DNA of 64,000 nt from Lateolabrax maculatus (GCA_031216445.1 CM062212.1:1489001-1553000), one strand, 5' to 3'; shown: positions 23,801 through 35,724, counted from the stretch's first letter. Translations and numbers: made by a program. The notes: generated from the letters alone by a model not told the origin.

Positions 23801-26800
23801 AATTGTTTTTGAACAGCGTGTTTGACAGATTAGTCTGGTGTCAGAATGTTTGAGGATCGTGTCCCAGCGGGCGTCTTCCTTCGCCAGCGCTCCTTGATCT
23901 TGTCAGGAGTCTTTCCAGTTTTATAATTACCCCTGCACTTCATCTCTGACCTCCGCTCCATATCTGCATTGTCTTGAACAATCAGTTTGACTGGCAGAGC
24001 GATGGCGTGTTCACCCAACGTCAAAAATGTAAAGATTTCATTAACGGGTTTCCTCAAAGTCGTTTGCAACGTTATCTTCTGCACGTAGAAAAGCTTAACT
24101 TAAAGCTCTGTGGTCAAAGTCAGAGCGGTGACGTGTGAGAAGCCTCACTGTGTAAAGTCAGCGCACACACTGACAGTGAAGGAGGAAGTTCTCCGAATCA
24201 TAACAAAGAAGGTAACAAACACCACAGTGTTAAGATACTGCAAAAAGTCCTGCATTCAAAATCCTACCTGTGTAAAAGTACACAAGTATTACAAGAAAAA
24301 TCTACTCTAAACATCAGAAGTAGAAGTACTCACTATGCTAAAAGGGCTCTTTCAGAAGTCCTGAAAGATTATATTTTTTGTTTTATGCCCACAACATAAT
24401 AGTTTGTACACAAAAGTTTGTGTGCAATAAATCTCTGTGTATTGTTTTTGCCTGCACGTGAGTTACTAATACATTTGCACTGAGCGATATCTGTGGTGTT
24501 TTACTGTTTGGTGGTCTTTACTAAATGTTTTGCTTTTGGGGCTCTGGATGGTTCAAGATATAAGTATTGTGTTTATGTGTTTATTTTGCTCCATACTCAA
24601 TCTAAGTGTGCGGTTGACTAACTTAAAAATAAAGCTGATGAAAATATTGTTAGGCGTTGACCTAACTGGCACCAGATCCAAAACGTCAGTTTTAAAGATC
24701 AGGTTTCAGTGCCGGCTGCTCAGAATCAATGTGAAAAGGTTTCTTTCCAAAGCTACCTTTTTGAACTGTAGTTCACCCACAGTACAAGGGAGCACCCAGA
24801 ATAGGAAAGGCAGAGAAACCGATTTCTCCGAGCACTTTGTCAATAGGCCAAAAAGTGATGCAGCCACAAGCGGAGCTGAGATCAGTGACCCGTGTCACCC
24901 ACAGCCGAATGATCGCACTTTAAAAGCTATTTCTCAGTCCCACATTTGACTCCGAGTAACAAGTTCACACGGCTTCACCGAGGCCTCGTCAAAATACATT
25001 CTGGGAAAAGATCAAATGAAACTCACTAAAAACAAGAAGATGAGGCGGGCTGAAGGAGAGTGAGCACATCAAAACCATGAATTGCACATGCACTGAGCAT
25101 CGCAGACTGGAGATATCAAACCGTAGTGGTATCAAGGAGGATCTTCTCTGTATTTAGAGCGAGATTACGCTGTTAAAAGTGTTCTCTCTGAGACTCGGCA
25201 TACATTTAGTGTCACATCTTGTGGGAGTCTCACGGTTTGTCTTAAAGGGATGACAGAGATGATTACAGGTGGAACAGAAAAGGCATTTAAAGAAACTCAG
25301 GACTGCAGGTTCTCACACTGTCAGGAACCTGTGCAAAAGCCACGTTTACATCTTGTGGGATAGAAGGTCATCGATGGGAGATTCAAGGTGGCGACTACGG
25401 CTGGGTATCGTTTAAAAAATGACGATACCAGTACCAATACCAGTACCCTTAAAGTCAACCGATACCAACAGAGTACTTCATTTGATCCCTTTTTTATACT
25501 GTAATTAATACCAATCATGTGAATGGAAGCATCCAGTTGCGTAAAATGCCTCCACATCGAAATGAGTTTTACATAAATACATTTCTAATGTTTAAATGAT
25601 TAAAATATATTTTAAATAACGGTACAAAACTGTACAAGGATGTATACTGAGTTTAAATCTGGGATAAGGAGAACACTGGTACTGGATTGGTACTCGTATC
25701 AGGAAAGAAAAGCACACCCATAAATACCTTTGATCAGGAGGAACTTGTCTGCTCACTGAAGCTTAGCAGGAATCGTACGAACTCCAGTACAGTCGGTCTT
25801 CTGTTTTGCTTTTTTTTTAAATGCCATTTTGGTATTTTATGGTGCTCAGTTTTCTGATGTGCTGTATAAATATTATCTGTTCGTCTATGGGTTTGTAATG
25901 CTTTAGTGCCCGTTTCCTGACACGGTGAGGTAAAGCCAATTTTCTACCCCGCTGGACAAAAAAATGTCTTCTTTTGTATTCTAGTCTTTCTTATACTTTT
26001 ATACCCAAACATTACCAAGTATTTCAGCAAGTCACAGAATGAAGCAACCAACGACCCCCAAAATGAGGCTTTATTGGCTCTATGAGAACCTAAAATGTGT
26101 TTTTCATTGTCTGAATCTGAACTGAGAATGTAGATTTAACAATTAAAATGTTTTATTCATCACGTCTGAATCTATGACTATTACATGTCCCCTTTAAAAT
26201 GGTGAAGCACTCATCGTAATAAAAGTCCTGTCCTGCCATAATAATCACATTATCTAGTCCAACTAATGGCATTCCTGCTCTTTCAATTTACTCTTCATTA
26301 TTGTGATTGGTTGTCTGACTCTAAGTAACCTGTCCTATAAAACTTGCCTCTGTGGGGGCATTAAAGTTTCTCAGAGACAGATTGGTGCTGCGTTAATGGA
26401 AGTCCTCATTAAATTTAAATATTTTACACCCTCCTCACCACTATCATCAGTTTTATTGACAACTGCTAAGCATCGCTGTGCCACCTCGGAAGAAAACACC
26501 AGTTTCTTCACGATTACTCATGACAAACAGAGGGGGAATTTGCCTTAAAGAGGGAAATTTCCCTGCAGCCATCTTAGTTGGGTAAGCTATTCTCCAAGCA
26601 TTCATGGTGAGCCAGATGGGATAACTTCATCCCCGTCAACTCTGGCTCACTTTCATCTCCATTCCCCAGCTGCCGAGCGCTGTCATGACAGTAACATGTG
26701 AGGGATGGTGACTGTAATCCACTGTGAAGGCGATTTTACCCTTTATGACTCAGTGAGCTTTGAATGAAGGTTACTGCACTCCTCCTTTGGTGTGATGGAA

Positions 26801-29800
26801 ATACTCTCAATCTCAATTCAAGGATAATAAAGGATTAATCTGATATATTGTGAAGGTAGAAAGCAGCTGTTGAATGTATTGTGAATAACCTGGATTAAAT
26901 TTACTTCTGATAATAAGATAATTAACTGGTTAACTTGTCATATTGCTACTGGCCAGAATACTATACAATGCACTGTGTATTTTAGAGCTGAAACAAAGAG
27001 CTGATTAATTGATAAAGCCGATCAAAAGACCGATCAAAAACCCTGCCCCCCCCCCCCCACTTACTGTTACGTCTGTCAATCTTTTCACTATATTCTGTCA
27101 TTTTGAAAGAAAAAATGTCTTTGTTCCATTTTATTTTAATCAACCTCGATTTTGTTTTAAGCAGACAAATGATCAATTTTTATATTTTCCTACAAGCTCT
27201 CAGCTGCTCGATACATTAAGCTGAGTCAACACATAAATTTACACAAACACCAATAATCCGGCCTTGCTTTGACAAAATAAAATATTATGAAACTTTAATG
27301 ATGCTCGTGGGAAACTGTGTAGCATTAAAACTTTGGGTGAAGTTAATGTAACACTCCAAATACTGCGGCCGTCACGTTAAGCCCCTTAAGCCTGATTTCC
27401 AAAGGACTAATATCACCCAAGGGATGTCCAGTGGTGAGAACAGAAATATGACCAATATGGTGATTTAATCCCATATAAATCGGCTGTGTCTTTAATCTGT
27501 AGAGTGAAACTTGGAGAAGACAGAGGTCCCCTGATAAAACTTATCCCATGTGAATTAAATCTGATGTGCATCATGAGTTCAGGTTTATTAAAATATTTAA
27601 TTTGCGTCCCTGCCCCTATAACATGCTCAGGACGATCCCTCCCACTTCACCTGCCCACGGTTTCTCTTCACTTAATGCTATTTTTACGTTGTACACTAGT
27701 TAATATTCATACCAGATATTTTCACATACTGTGCCAGAAAAGTGAAAGATTCTTGCTTTTTTAAAAGTTACCACTGGAGTATATTTGACCAGAGGCTGTT
27801 GTGTGAAAGATTAAAACTCTTAATAACCACCTGTCAAGTGAAGTGTACCTTTTGATTTTTGTGTTACCTTGACAACACTTTAATAGAGCACAATAAAATA
27901 ACCTCCAAAGCTAAAATGTTAAGAGCAACTTTTCTGTTGGTGCCCACATTTCATTTTTTGTAAGGTAGTTTTCTTGTTCACCTCAAAATGGAGAAATCAG
28001 ACGTAACGTCCACTAAGGGAGAGCAGCCAATGAGAGTACACATATTGTCTTAAATGGCAGAATGTTTGCCTACAGCGTCAAATGAAGACTCGCTGCAGGC
28101 CTTGTTCCTAAAATACTGCTGGGCTCTGAGGTGTTGGCATTTTAAATCTGACGCCTGAAGTCATCTGACGTGCATCGAACGAGGCGCGTCAATTGTCGCT
28201 TTGGGCCATTAGGGATCCCGTCAGGCTGAGGAGGATGAAAATGCTCATCACAAGTGAGTGGTGGTGTGAGGAGAACCAATGGAGAACAGGGAAGGGGTCT
28301 TAGTGAGGGGCCAGCTTTAACTAACACACCTAAAGTAGTGCCTTTCTTTTTTCTGTTAAAGGTAAAGGACGTATAGAGTCATAAATTAACTTTTCAAGGT
28401 ATAAATTCAGTAAAAACTTCAACCTAAAATCTGCTTGTTAAGAATCTGGCACAATCCTCCTCTCTTCATGTTTTAAACTTAAACCACTGTACGTCTCCTC
28501 AACAACTGAGTGGAAGGGACTACAACGTATTATTATCCAAGTGTAATATGGTAATAACGTGACATGAGCACAACATCGAGATATTCCATCTATTCGATCA
28601 AATAAACACATAAGTCTGATTTCAGTCAGAGTCCTGATGCAGCATTGTTTGTTTGTTTGTTTGTTTATGCATCTGATCAAAAAGGCCAGATCAACCACAG
28701 CCAAATTAATAAGAAATTACTGTGTGAATACAAACACGGCCTCCCCGTGGATCCCGTTACTCACCCTGCTGGGCTGATTGCAGTGCAGCAGCATTGCCGT
28801 CAGCTCCCTCAGAGACTCCTCCACCCGTCTCATGAACTCTAAAGACGGCAGCCTCTGCGAGCAGAAGAGGTCCATCGCTCGGGCTGCGACCCGGCAGGCC
28901 TGCAGGACGAGGTCACGAGGTCCCGGCAGAGGAGGGGGGTCCCTGCACGCCGCCGCCACCGAGTCAAGGAGCTGGCACACAGAGTCCACCAACACTGACC
29001 CTGCATCTCCATCAGGGCTGAACCACAGTGACTCCGGGCCTCTGTTGTCCCCTGCTACCCGGTTCAGAGCACACAGCGACTGGAGGAACTGCACATGAGG
29101 GAGCGCAGCTTTCCCACAAGGACTTCCGGTACGACTCGAGGGAAATGGCGGCTGAGGGGGAGCGACGGCGGGCGGGGGGTCCTGCAGCAGGAGCTCAGGA
29201 GTCTCTGAGTCGCTGCCCAGTTGAATGTCGGCGCTGCATGTTTCACTGCCTGGTCCAAACAGATCCTGTGACATGTCGTCCATCAGGTCGTCAGGTGCTG
29301 GAAGAGTTTACACACAAACCGTCGGATGAGGAGCTGAATCAGACTCGTTTCATGTGTTTGTATCCATGAATAATTCTGTATATTGAGCCAAAACAAATCA
29401 ATCCTGTGGTTGAAAGTATATTTACTCAAGTAATGTACTTTGAGGTACTTTACTTGAGAGTTACCATCTTTAGTTGCATGTTAATTTACAGACTCATGCA
29501 ACATATAATCAGCTTATAATGTCTAATCTGATTTATTAACATTTGTATCATATATTTAACTACCCGGCAGTATATAAGGAAGTTAAAACCAGCTTAACCT
29601 TTACCAGCTTCAGCATTAAAGTGATTAATAATTGTAATCTAACTACAAAATTCTGCGTAATGAGTATTTTTATTTTTGGTACTTTAAGTACATTTTGCTG
29701 CTAAAAACAGAGTATTTCTACACTGCTGCACCACCACTGGTCAGTGAAGCGGTGAAGAAGCAGAAACACCAACCATTCAATGGTTCCAGCGTCTCAAACA

Positions 29801-32800
29801 TTTGCAAGATTTGCTACTTTTTACTGTTTTGTTTCACTGTGAAATGTTCTGGTGTTGGACTGTTAATATTTAATTAATCTGCAGACGTCACTGTAGGTTT
29901 CTGGAAAACTCCTAAATGTAACATTGGAACCTAAATGGCCAAATGTATCAGAAAATGTGTTGAATTCCTGTGAACGTTGACAGCCGACCAGCAGTTCCTG
30001 TGTGCAGCTCATTAGTCTCCTCATTCAGCAGCAGGGGGAGGCTGATTGATACCTCTAATGGGTGTTTGTTGCCTTGACATGCTCATCAATAAGGAGTTTG
30101 GCATTAATTAGTCTACACGAGGTGAATACTTCTTGTATTTTAGCAGCAGTCTGGGAGCACAGGGAGTGTACAATCTTTTGAAAAAGAACACACCCATTAT
30201 GATGATCATATAATTACATGATTCATTACTATGACCCCAGTGGTCTTAAGGGCAGACTGAACAAACATGTCTGGTGTCTCATAAATTAGTGTTCATATTT
30301 TACTCTGTTATGGCTCTAAAAAATGTTATATTATTTTCTTTTCACACAACATCATAAGCATCAATACATTAGGACCGCATGAAGATTGTGCCAAATTATG
30401 TGTTCACATTTTCTCTGAGTAAATTGTTTTTGCTTTGGTGCCTCATTGCTGCTAAATAAATATAGAAGAGGAACATTAAGGTAAAATCCTGCTTCCTGTA
30501 TTTTCTGTCAGTATGAATTTTTTTCAGACAAGAACATGTGAAGGAAAAGAAGTATTTATCTTTTTTTTAACGTAGACTATGATCCATTGTTGTATCTTAA
30601 GTCCCCGCAACTCGTAACTCCATGAACAGGTGGACCTCGGTTATCATTTATACAGGCTGTAGTCCTAAATGTCCCCCTCAGCCTTTGAGGTTTTAGATTT
30701 AGGAGGTTTGAGTGTTTTCCTTGAAACAGATGCTGTCATAAAGCTACACTATTCACAATTGTGTGTGTGTGTGTTTTAATACAGAGTAGAGTGTTGTTTC
30801 AAAATGACATATTCTCTACAGGGAAACACTGCCGCCTATTCCTTAGAAATGGATGATAACATAATTTAAAGCAAGAAGCAAGTTGGCAAAGAGAAAGCTG
30901 AACAATAGAGAGATGAACCTGTAAATACTGGACATGTGGAAAGATGTAAGTGCAAATACAAACTCTGCATATTTCCTATGCAAATAAACAGGGTTTCTGC
31001 ATTAAAATTAATACCTTTTTCATGGTCTTACTGTGCAAAGTATGAAAGATATCAATGAAAACCAGTTGGAACAATAAGGCCTTCAGTTATTTACCAAGGG
31101 CATGATTTTACTGACAGTTATGTCACATTTTTGTCAGCATTTCCCAGCTGCACATAACAGTAATTCCTGATAATATAATTAATTAATCATTAAACACGAC
31201 ATGGACCTGGAAAAGCAGCAGAACATTGACGGATGAACCAATTAAAAATATATATTTAATTAATTTAAGGTCTGAAACAATCAGCCCAACAGTGGTCCAT
31301 TTATTTAATTTGATCCTGTTTATTCTAAATGTAATTATCTGTATATATGTTCTGTGTTTGTGTAGCAAGAAGCGGCTACAGCTTACATTTTGTTTTGCAA
31401 CCCTGATTTGTAAAATCACAAATAAATAAACCCGATCAGAGTTTACGTAGGTGACTTCCTGCGGTCGTGTGAATAATCGGGTGACGTATAGAGTGTGGTT
31501 GGGGGAGGTCGGCGTGGATTTTTTTTTAACAAACATCCCTAGAAAAAACATTCAAACAGACTTCAGAGAATTAAATTTAAGACCTCTGGATGCCTTCTCT
31601 TAAACCTGCAGATAACCTGATCAAACAACAGGGAGCCACCTCCACCCGACTGCCTCTGATCTCTACAGATCAGAAAAAAAAACAGCCTCTGCACATCACC
31701 AGATTCTCTGCTGCTGGTGGGAAGAAAACAGCGAGTCTCCTGTTTGTACGAACCTCACGGGTCAGAAGGAAGCAGCTATAAACTCAGAGGACTCAACATT
31801 CATGAGTATTATGTATGATCAGTGGCAGACTGTGAGAATACCTGAGGACGCTCAGGGTCAGGGTGTAGCTGTCCTTGAGACACGCTCTCCTCAGACTAAA
31901 GGCACCAGCAGCGACGTCCTCGGTGCTTGTATATCTTTAGAAAATGTCAAATCTCTTTTTGCTCGCCTTTCGGCGGATCCTCGTCTATTAGAACTCTGCA
32001 GGTCACTGAATAAGTAATTCTTAAACTTTGACTTTTCAAGGGTGAAACTTTTATCAAACTACAACCTGTTTGATAAATACAACAGTTTTCCCCAACAAAT
32101 GATTTCAGAAGCAGAAGCGCTCTCACTGTTTAACAGCTTTAATTTCTTTATTGAAGACGATTTTTTTAATAAATTAAACTACTCAACAATTTATACAAGT
32201 AGATTAATTGGCAACTCTTGTGATGATGGTTGGAGTCATTTTCCCTGTAAAATCATTTCCTGGCTGCAGCTTCTCAGATGTGAAGATTTGCTGCTTTTCC
32301 TTTGAATGATTTGAATCATGTGAATGTGTTTTAATAATGTTGAGCTTTGGACTGTTGGTTGGACACAACAAGCATTGTGAAGGTGTCACTCTGGGCTCTG
32401 GATCATTGTGACGCCATTTCTCACTATTTTCACTATTGTTACAAAGCAAACGATCAATGGATCAATGGATTAATGGAGAAAATAATCAGCAGATGGATCC
32501 AGAATGAAAATAATCATCAGCTGCAGTCCGATACAAAACAGTTCAAAATGAGCTCCAACAGTAAAATCCTGCTTTTCCATGAATGATGAGGAATAATAAT
32601 CTAATGATAGAATATATAATAGTACAACAGGCACAGGGGACATTTTACTGTGGAAATACTTTAACTTTAATATGTTTTCCTGATCTGAACACTTCCTCCA
32701 CTGCAGGTAACCCACCTGCTGCCTCCGTGCAGCTGTTTGTGTTCGCCGTCACTCTGCCGATCAGTAACTCCTGTCTCAGCCTCAGCACCTCCTGCTGCGC

Positions 32801-34314
32801 CTCCTGAGCTTTCTTCTTCCAGCTTTCATCCTCCCTCTTCATGTTGCAGGCCAAAGCCTCGGCGTACTGCCTGCCGCTCATTCCCGAGGGCCTGTTCTTT
32901 ATTATGGCCACGGCCACGGCCACTTTGGCTTTCGTGAAAATCCACTCCGCTCGACTCGCCCCTGGAACAGAGAGAGGAGGGCAGATTTTAAGGAAGTCAA
33001 CAAACAAAACTTCCACAGGGAATTCATAATTTCATCAGTTTTTTTTTTTTTACCAAAGAGTAAGGCTTCAAAATAACGTTTTGTCTCGCTACAGGAACAA
33101 AACTTTACCCATAAACAAAACTTATATGGAGCTGAATCAATTAGTCGATAAACAGAAGTTTTAATCTTTATAGTTTTTTTAAGCAAAATGACAAAATTGA
33201 TGATTTGTTGCTTTTCTTTGTGTCATATCAAAGTAACTGGATGTCTTTGGGTTTTGGACTGAAGAAGCAATCTGAAAACAAAGTCCTCTGGGGCTTTTTA
33301 ATGCTATTTTATCACAATTTACAAATCAAATGAATAATCAACTTGTCGAGAAAATACTTAAATCATTTGTGTTTTTATTTAAAACACTTTATTAGTCTGA
33401 AGCAAAAGTCAGTCAAGTATTCAATCATTAACTTAAAGTAGCATCCTACATTATAGAAATACTCAAATACGAGTCTGCATTCAATATTTTTAACTATTTT
33501 AATTTTTAAAAGCAAATACCTCCTCAAAGTATCAAGAGTACAAGTATTACATTAATTATTAGTTACATCACTGGATTATAATTGACATGTAAACAGCACT
33601 TTAATCTATAACAGCATCATATTATTCACTGATCACAGATATATTGATCTATAAAAGTAACTAAAGCTTTCAGTTAATGTAGTGAAGTAAAAGTAGAAGG
33701 AAGTACATCAAAATAAATAAATAAAAACACATTTTACATTTTTATAATTTTACTGTTTTATTGAGCGGGACAGTTTTAAATCTTAATGCTTCCATTATCG
33801 GACATCCAGTGAACCTGATCGATCGACATGACAGGTCGCAGTCCGTCCTGCTTTGTCGCTTCCCCCTAAACCTCCACATCAGTCATGTCATCAATATGTG
33901 ACTGAAATCCTAAATTTTGTCACGATTCACGGATTAATTCGGTTTATAAAGTTAATTTGCTCTGCTGCGTCCAGACAAACTAGCGCAGTTGCTAAAAATG
34001 AGCCTGTGGTTATTTGTGTATAACTAATATATTCTGACATCCTGGTTTCATATCTGTCTCCAGACAACCTGAGGGAACACCGCAGGTGTAGAATACAACA
34101 ACTTAATAAACTTTAAATCAAATTAAACCAAACTGGAGCTCGTTAAAGTCACCGAGGCGCGTGGCTAACGTTAGCCACCGAGCGTAACAACACGAGCGAC
34201 GCCCGCTGACCTTTAACCTTTAATTATTCTGTTTTCATCATATTTCCACTTTTAAATCTTCACTTGACCGTCAGACAGCTCGTTACCTTTCAAAAGGCCG
34301 TCCTGCGGCTCCAT
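17723..34314 (-). CDS. mei4: Meiotic double-strand-break protein MEI4 (3' end missing)
   Basis: Coding exons on the minus strand are 34314-34287, 32961-32716, 29297-28765, 19188-19057 and, tentatively, 17836-17723. All junctions are GT-AG and the phases agree (1, 1, 0, 0). They give 313 residues, or 351 with exon 5; vertebrate MEI4 is about 385. MEI4 binds REC114 and IHO1 on meiotic chromosome axes and is required for SPO11-dependent breaks. The N-terminal helix (about 15-34, with KVAVAVAIIKNRP) matches the REC114-binding segment of MEI4. A coiled-coil-like stretch follows (about 50-77). HVQFLQSL near 159 and DSVCQLLDSV near 196 match the conserved core of the mammalian protein. Exon 4 contains TEYLITLG, parallel to mammalian SQSLVTLG. 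The gene is divergent from htr1b. The C-terminal exon was not located. Confidence 0.85.
18984..19009 (+). repeat. (AAG)n microsatellite in mei4 intron 4
   Basis: About eight AAG units, 48 bp downstream (in the mei4 sense) of the exon 4 splice donor. Confidence 0.9.
19057..19188 (-). CDS. mei4: mei4 coding exon 4
   Basis: 132 nt, 44 codons, phase 0 at both ends. The acceptor reads TTCCGAACCTCAG and the donor CAG-GTAAAT. It encodes residues 270-313 of the model. LTEYLITLGSSSMSKSFLIR and the following SQISALADRLW keep the spacing of mammalian SQSLVTLG, then LRKSIISLL and FADDLG. This exon is predicted to form helices of the C-terminal alpha-helical domain. Confidence 0.85.
19475..19700. repeat. 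AGGGCTGCA-family repeat fragment in mei4 intron 3
   Basis: Contains CATCTTCAAATGTCTTGTTT, then TCCAAAACCTAAAAATATTC and a tail with GATCAACTAATTAAATAA. These are landmarks I recall from the internal part of a very common teleost non-autonomous repeat. No coding capacity is present. Confidence 0.6.
20674..21057. repeat. Dispersed repeat, copy 1 (pair with 45802-46198)
   Basis: Shares ordered blocks with 45802-46198: AAAACCAACAATG, GTGCATTTGTTGGGG, GACTATTT, ATCCACAT, TGGTGCT, TTTGGGGCAGCAGGAC and CAGAGGAAGAAGA. It sits in mei4 intron 3. The short open frame over its right end is not a gene. Confidence 0.7.
25398..25710. repeat. Dispersed teleost repeat
   Basis: Begins with CGGCTGGGTATCGTTTAAAA and continues with several GATACCAGTACC-type motifs, ending with GGTACTGGATTGGTACTCG. 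This matches a common fish interspersed repeat that I recall. No coding frame. Confidence 0.6.
28647..28668 (+). repeat. (TTTG)n microsatellite
   Basis: Five TTTG units, close to the mei4 exon 3 donor. Confidence 0.8.
28765..29297 (-). CDS. mei4: mei4 coding exon 3
   Basis: 533 nt. The acceptor is ACTCTTCCAG and the donor AGG-GTGAGT. It encodes residues 92-269: the first codon is split with exon 2 and the end is phase 0. It starts with an acidic and proline-rich linker (PDDLMDDMSQDLFGPG, then a PPP/APPQPP stretch near 130-145). It then enters the conserved helical region with HVQFLQSL, DSVCQLLDSV and EFMRRVEESLRELTAMLLHC. The exon is markedly GC-rich compared with its introns. Confidence 0.9.
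29405..29700. repeat. CAGTGGTGG-family repeat copy in mei4 intron 2
   Basis: Contains TTTACTCAAGTAATGTACTT, CCCGGCAGTATAT and GGTACTTTAAGTACATTT, blocks shared with the 48247-48914 copy. The intact left end is missing. Confidence 0.6.
31590..32017 (+). pseudogene. Two short protein-like frames of unknown origin
   Basis: In mei4 intron 2, on the opposite strand, two ATG-started frames lie 20 nt apart in different frames: 31590-31781 (63 aa, Lys/Arg-rich, ending SRVRRKQL) and 31802-32017 (71 aa). The second has a balanced, protein-like composition and ends with ENVKSLFARLSADPRLLELC, a probable amphipathic helix. It may be a decayed gene from a mobile or viral element, or chance. I do not recognise either peptide. 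No matching upstream promoter was seen. Confidence 0.3.
32206..32705. repeat. Interspersed repeat abutting mei4 exon 2 (pair with 49651-50190)
   Basis: Nearly identical to 49651-50190 over about 480 bp in the same orientation. Shared blocks include GATTTGCTGCTTTTCC, TTTGAATCATGTGAATGTG-type sequence and AACACTTCCTCCACTGCA. The right end stops 11 bp from the mei4 exon 2 splice donor. The antisense frame starting MLCNNSENSEKW in both copies is part of the repeat, not a gene. Confidence 0.85.
32716..32961 (-). CDS. mei4: mei4 coding exon 2
   Basis: 246 nt. The acceptor is CTCTGTTCCAG and the donor GCAG-GTGGGT. It encodes residues 10-91 with phase 1 at both ends. AEWIFTKAKVAVAVAIIKNR aligns with the mammalian MEI4 N-terminus (WYLRTSKLALALAIIRSKP), the segment that binds REC114. 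It is followed by a charged helix with SWKKKAQEAQQEVLRLRQEL, parallel to mammalian KWRSKVEILEAEVMQLRQKL. This is the strongest evidence for the gene's identity. Confidence 0.93.
33120..33720. repeat. Interspersed repeat fragments in mei4 intron 1
   Basis: 33120-33360 resembles the AGGGCTGCA family in reverse (AATTAGTCGATAAACAGAAG, TTTGGGTTTTGGACTGAAGA). 33420-33720 contains CAAGAGTACAAGTATTACAT and GTAAAAGTAGAAGGAAGTAC, typical of the CAGTGGTGG family. No gene seen. Confidence 0.45.
34287..34314 (-). CDS. mei4: mei4 coding exon 1
   Basis: 28 nt from the ATG to the donor AAAG-GTAACG. It encodes MEPQDGLLK plus the first base of residue 10. The split codon with exon 2 (G plus GG) is in phase. 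The start context is good (G at -3 and G at +4). An upstream ATG at 34346 opens an 18-codon frame that overlaps this start in another frame. The exon is short and not conserved in sequence, so the start is inferred from phase and context. Confidence 0.7.
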
Positions 34315-34346
34315 GTCTCGGCCGCTGTTCTGCTAAACTTCCCCAT
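34290..34346 (-). CDS. Overlapping upstream ORF of mei4
   Basis: ATG at 34346-34344 opens 18 codons and stops at TGA 34292-34290, overlapping the main start at 34314 in another frame. If transcription begins upstream, it should reduce initiation at the MEI4 start. The transcription start is not known. Confidence 0.3.
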   Translation of the reverse strand: MGKFSRTAAETWSRRTAF

Positions 34347-35724
34347 CAGAAGTTCACAGCTGCAAGATTCAGGCGCTGATTTCACTTCCGCAGGTGTTGC
34401 AGTGAAAAGTGCGACCCGAGAGATTCTGTGACCCCGAGGGCCGCCATGACAGGAGGTGGCTGACCGGAAGGACCCGGAATGTCCAAAATCTAACCTGAGA
34501 AACGTGTTTACACTTATTTTATTTTTTCATTTTTGCAGATTTTTATTATATATATAAAAAATACTATAAACTTAATTTATACAAAAATATATGGAAATAT
34601 AAAGCTTCAAATGTTTTTCAAAACAGAAGCGGGATAACATTTCAAAGTTAGTTTCAAAGCTTAAAACATGTAACTGAAGTAGTTTTATATGATTCTTACC
34701 GGCCATTTTATCCATGATTTTATCATTTCAGCTGCCTACAGTACAGTAGTAGTACTGGCCTTTGTAATCTCAATAAGGCTTTCCTTAAGATAAATATGTT
34801 TTCATGTTAAAAAAAATACTATAAAAGTAAAGGATAAACAGGTGAAACATCCAGCTTCTGGTAGTAGAAGAAATGCAAACTTCACCACTTTAAAATTAAC
34901 TGAAATGAACACGTGTGGAACGTGTTGATGAAGGTACATGAGCTCACCTGATCGGATGTGGCGGGGTACGCCAGACAGGAAGTATAAGGTATCGTAGAAG
35001 AGAAGTAGATAACTTCACTACAGAGTGGGCGCACACTGGCAGAGTTCCTGCTGGAGAGTCACAAGAATATTTTAAGGATTTTACCTGCAGGTTTTCAGCT
35101 GACAGCCATTAGAAAAAAAGTCATTTTTGCATTTGTTTTTCTCTCCCTGGGTTAAACCTACGGTGGTCTAACTCACTGAAAATCCTCAGAATTTGCATAC
35201 AGTGATTGTTAACCTTTGGAAAGTTTCCTGGATGACATTTTCAAGCGTCCTCGATATATAAGAGTGTTGTTGTCGAAACATGTCTGACTGTTTCAACGAG
35301 CTCGACAAAGTGACCGGCTCATTATCTGCAGCAACAGGCGGCCCTCTTCTGGGTCTGATCTCAGTTGTTTATATTCTGTTATTTTGTTCTATTTTATGCT
35401 ACTTTTTACTTCTGCTCCAGAGGGCACTTTTTATTCCTCTACATTTATTTGACAAAAACATATGATTTGCTTCTAAAAACAACCTGTTTTCAGTGTAAAT
35501 CAACTTTAGTTCAGTATTTTCTAAAATCAAGTTTAATTTTTCATAAATTTCTGAAGACATTCTGAGACATTTTTTAAACAAACTGATTTAAAATTAAGTT
35601 TAAATTTAATAATTGAAATGTTCTCACTACGCAGATGGACATTTTCACTTGTTTTAAAGGGGCATTCCACCATTTTCACACATGAAGATCAGTTTACTCA
35701 AAAGCATGGACGGATTACTGACGG

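Larger units (their letters stand above)
19189..28764. other. mei4 intron 3 (about 9.6 kb)
   Basis: Besides the listed repeats I see no gene in this intron. 22500-22780 is a GC-richer patch that may be conserved non-coding DNA. 23830-24084 has an 84-codon minus-strand frame with a basic end that looks protein-like but has no family match. 24225-24340 shows fragments of the CAGTGGTGG repeat family. 27046-27059 is a poly-C run. Confidence 0.5.
34150..34500. promoter_or_regulatory. Candidate mei4 promoter, CpG-rich
   Basis: A local GC and CpG rise spans the predicted mei4 start (GAGGCGCGTGGCTAACG at about 34153, then 34310-34495). ETS-type sites occur as CACTTCCGC near 34383 and ACCGGAAGGA near 34464. 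No TATA box is evident. Promoter status is inferred from composition and position only. Confidence 0.45.

Noticed and set aside
23830..24084. 84-codon minus-strand frame with a basic C-terminus
   Set aside because: Looks protein-like (NYKTGKTPDKIKERWRRK) but has no recognised family or exon boundary; kept only as a note on intron 3.
24530..24949. 139-codon plus-strand frame
   Set aside because: Composition is unlike a protein family, there is no clear ATG context or splice partner, and no match to a known domain.
35280..35465. 61-codon frame with a hydrophobic helix and nearby TATA-like motif
   Set aside because: The TATA-like motif is only about 20 bp from the ATG, too close for a normal promoter, and nothing else supports a gene.
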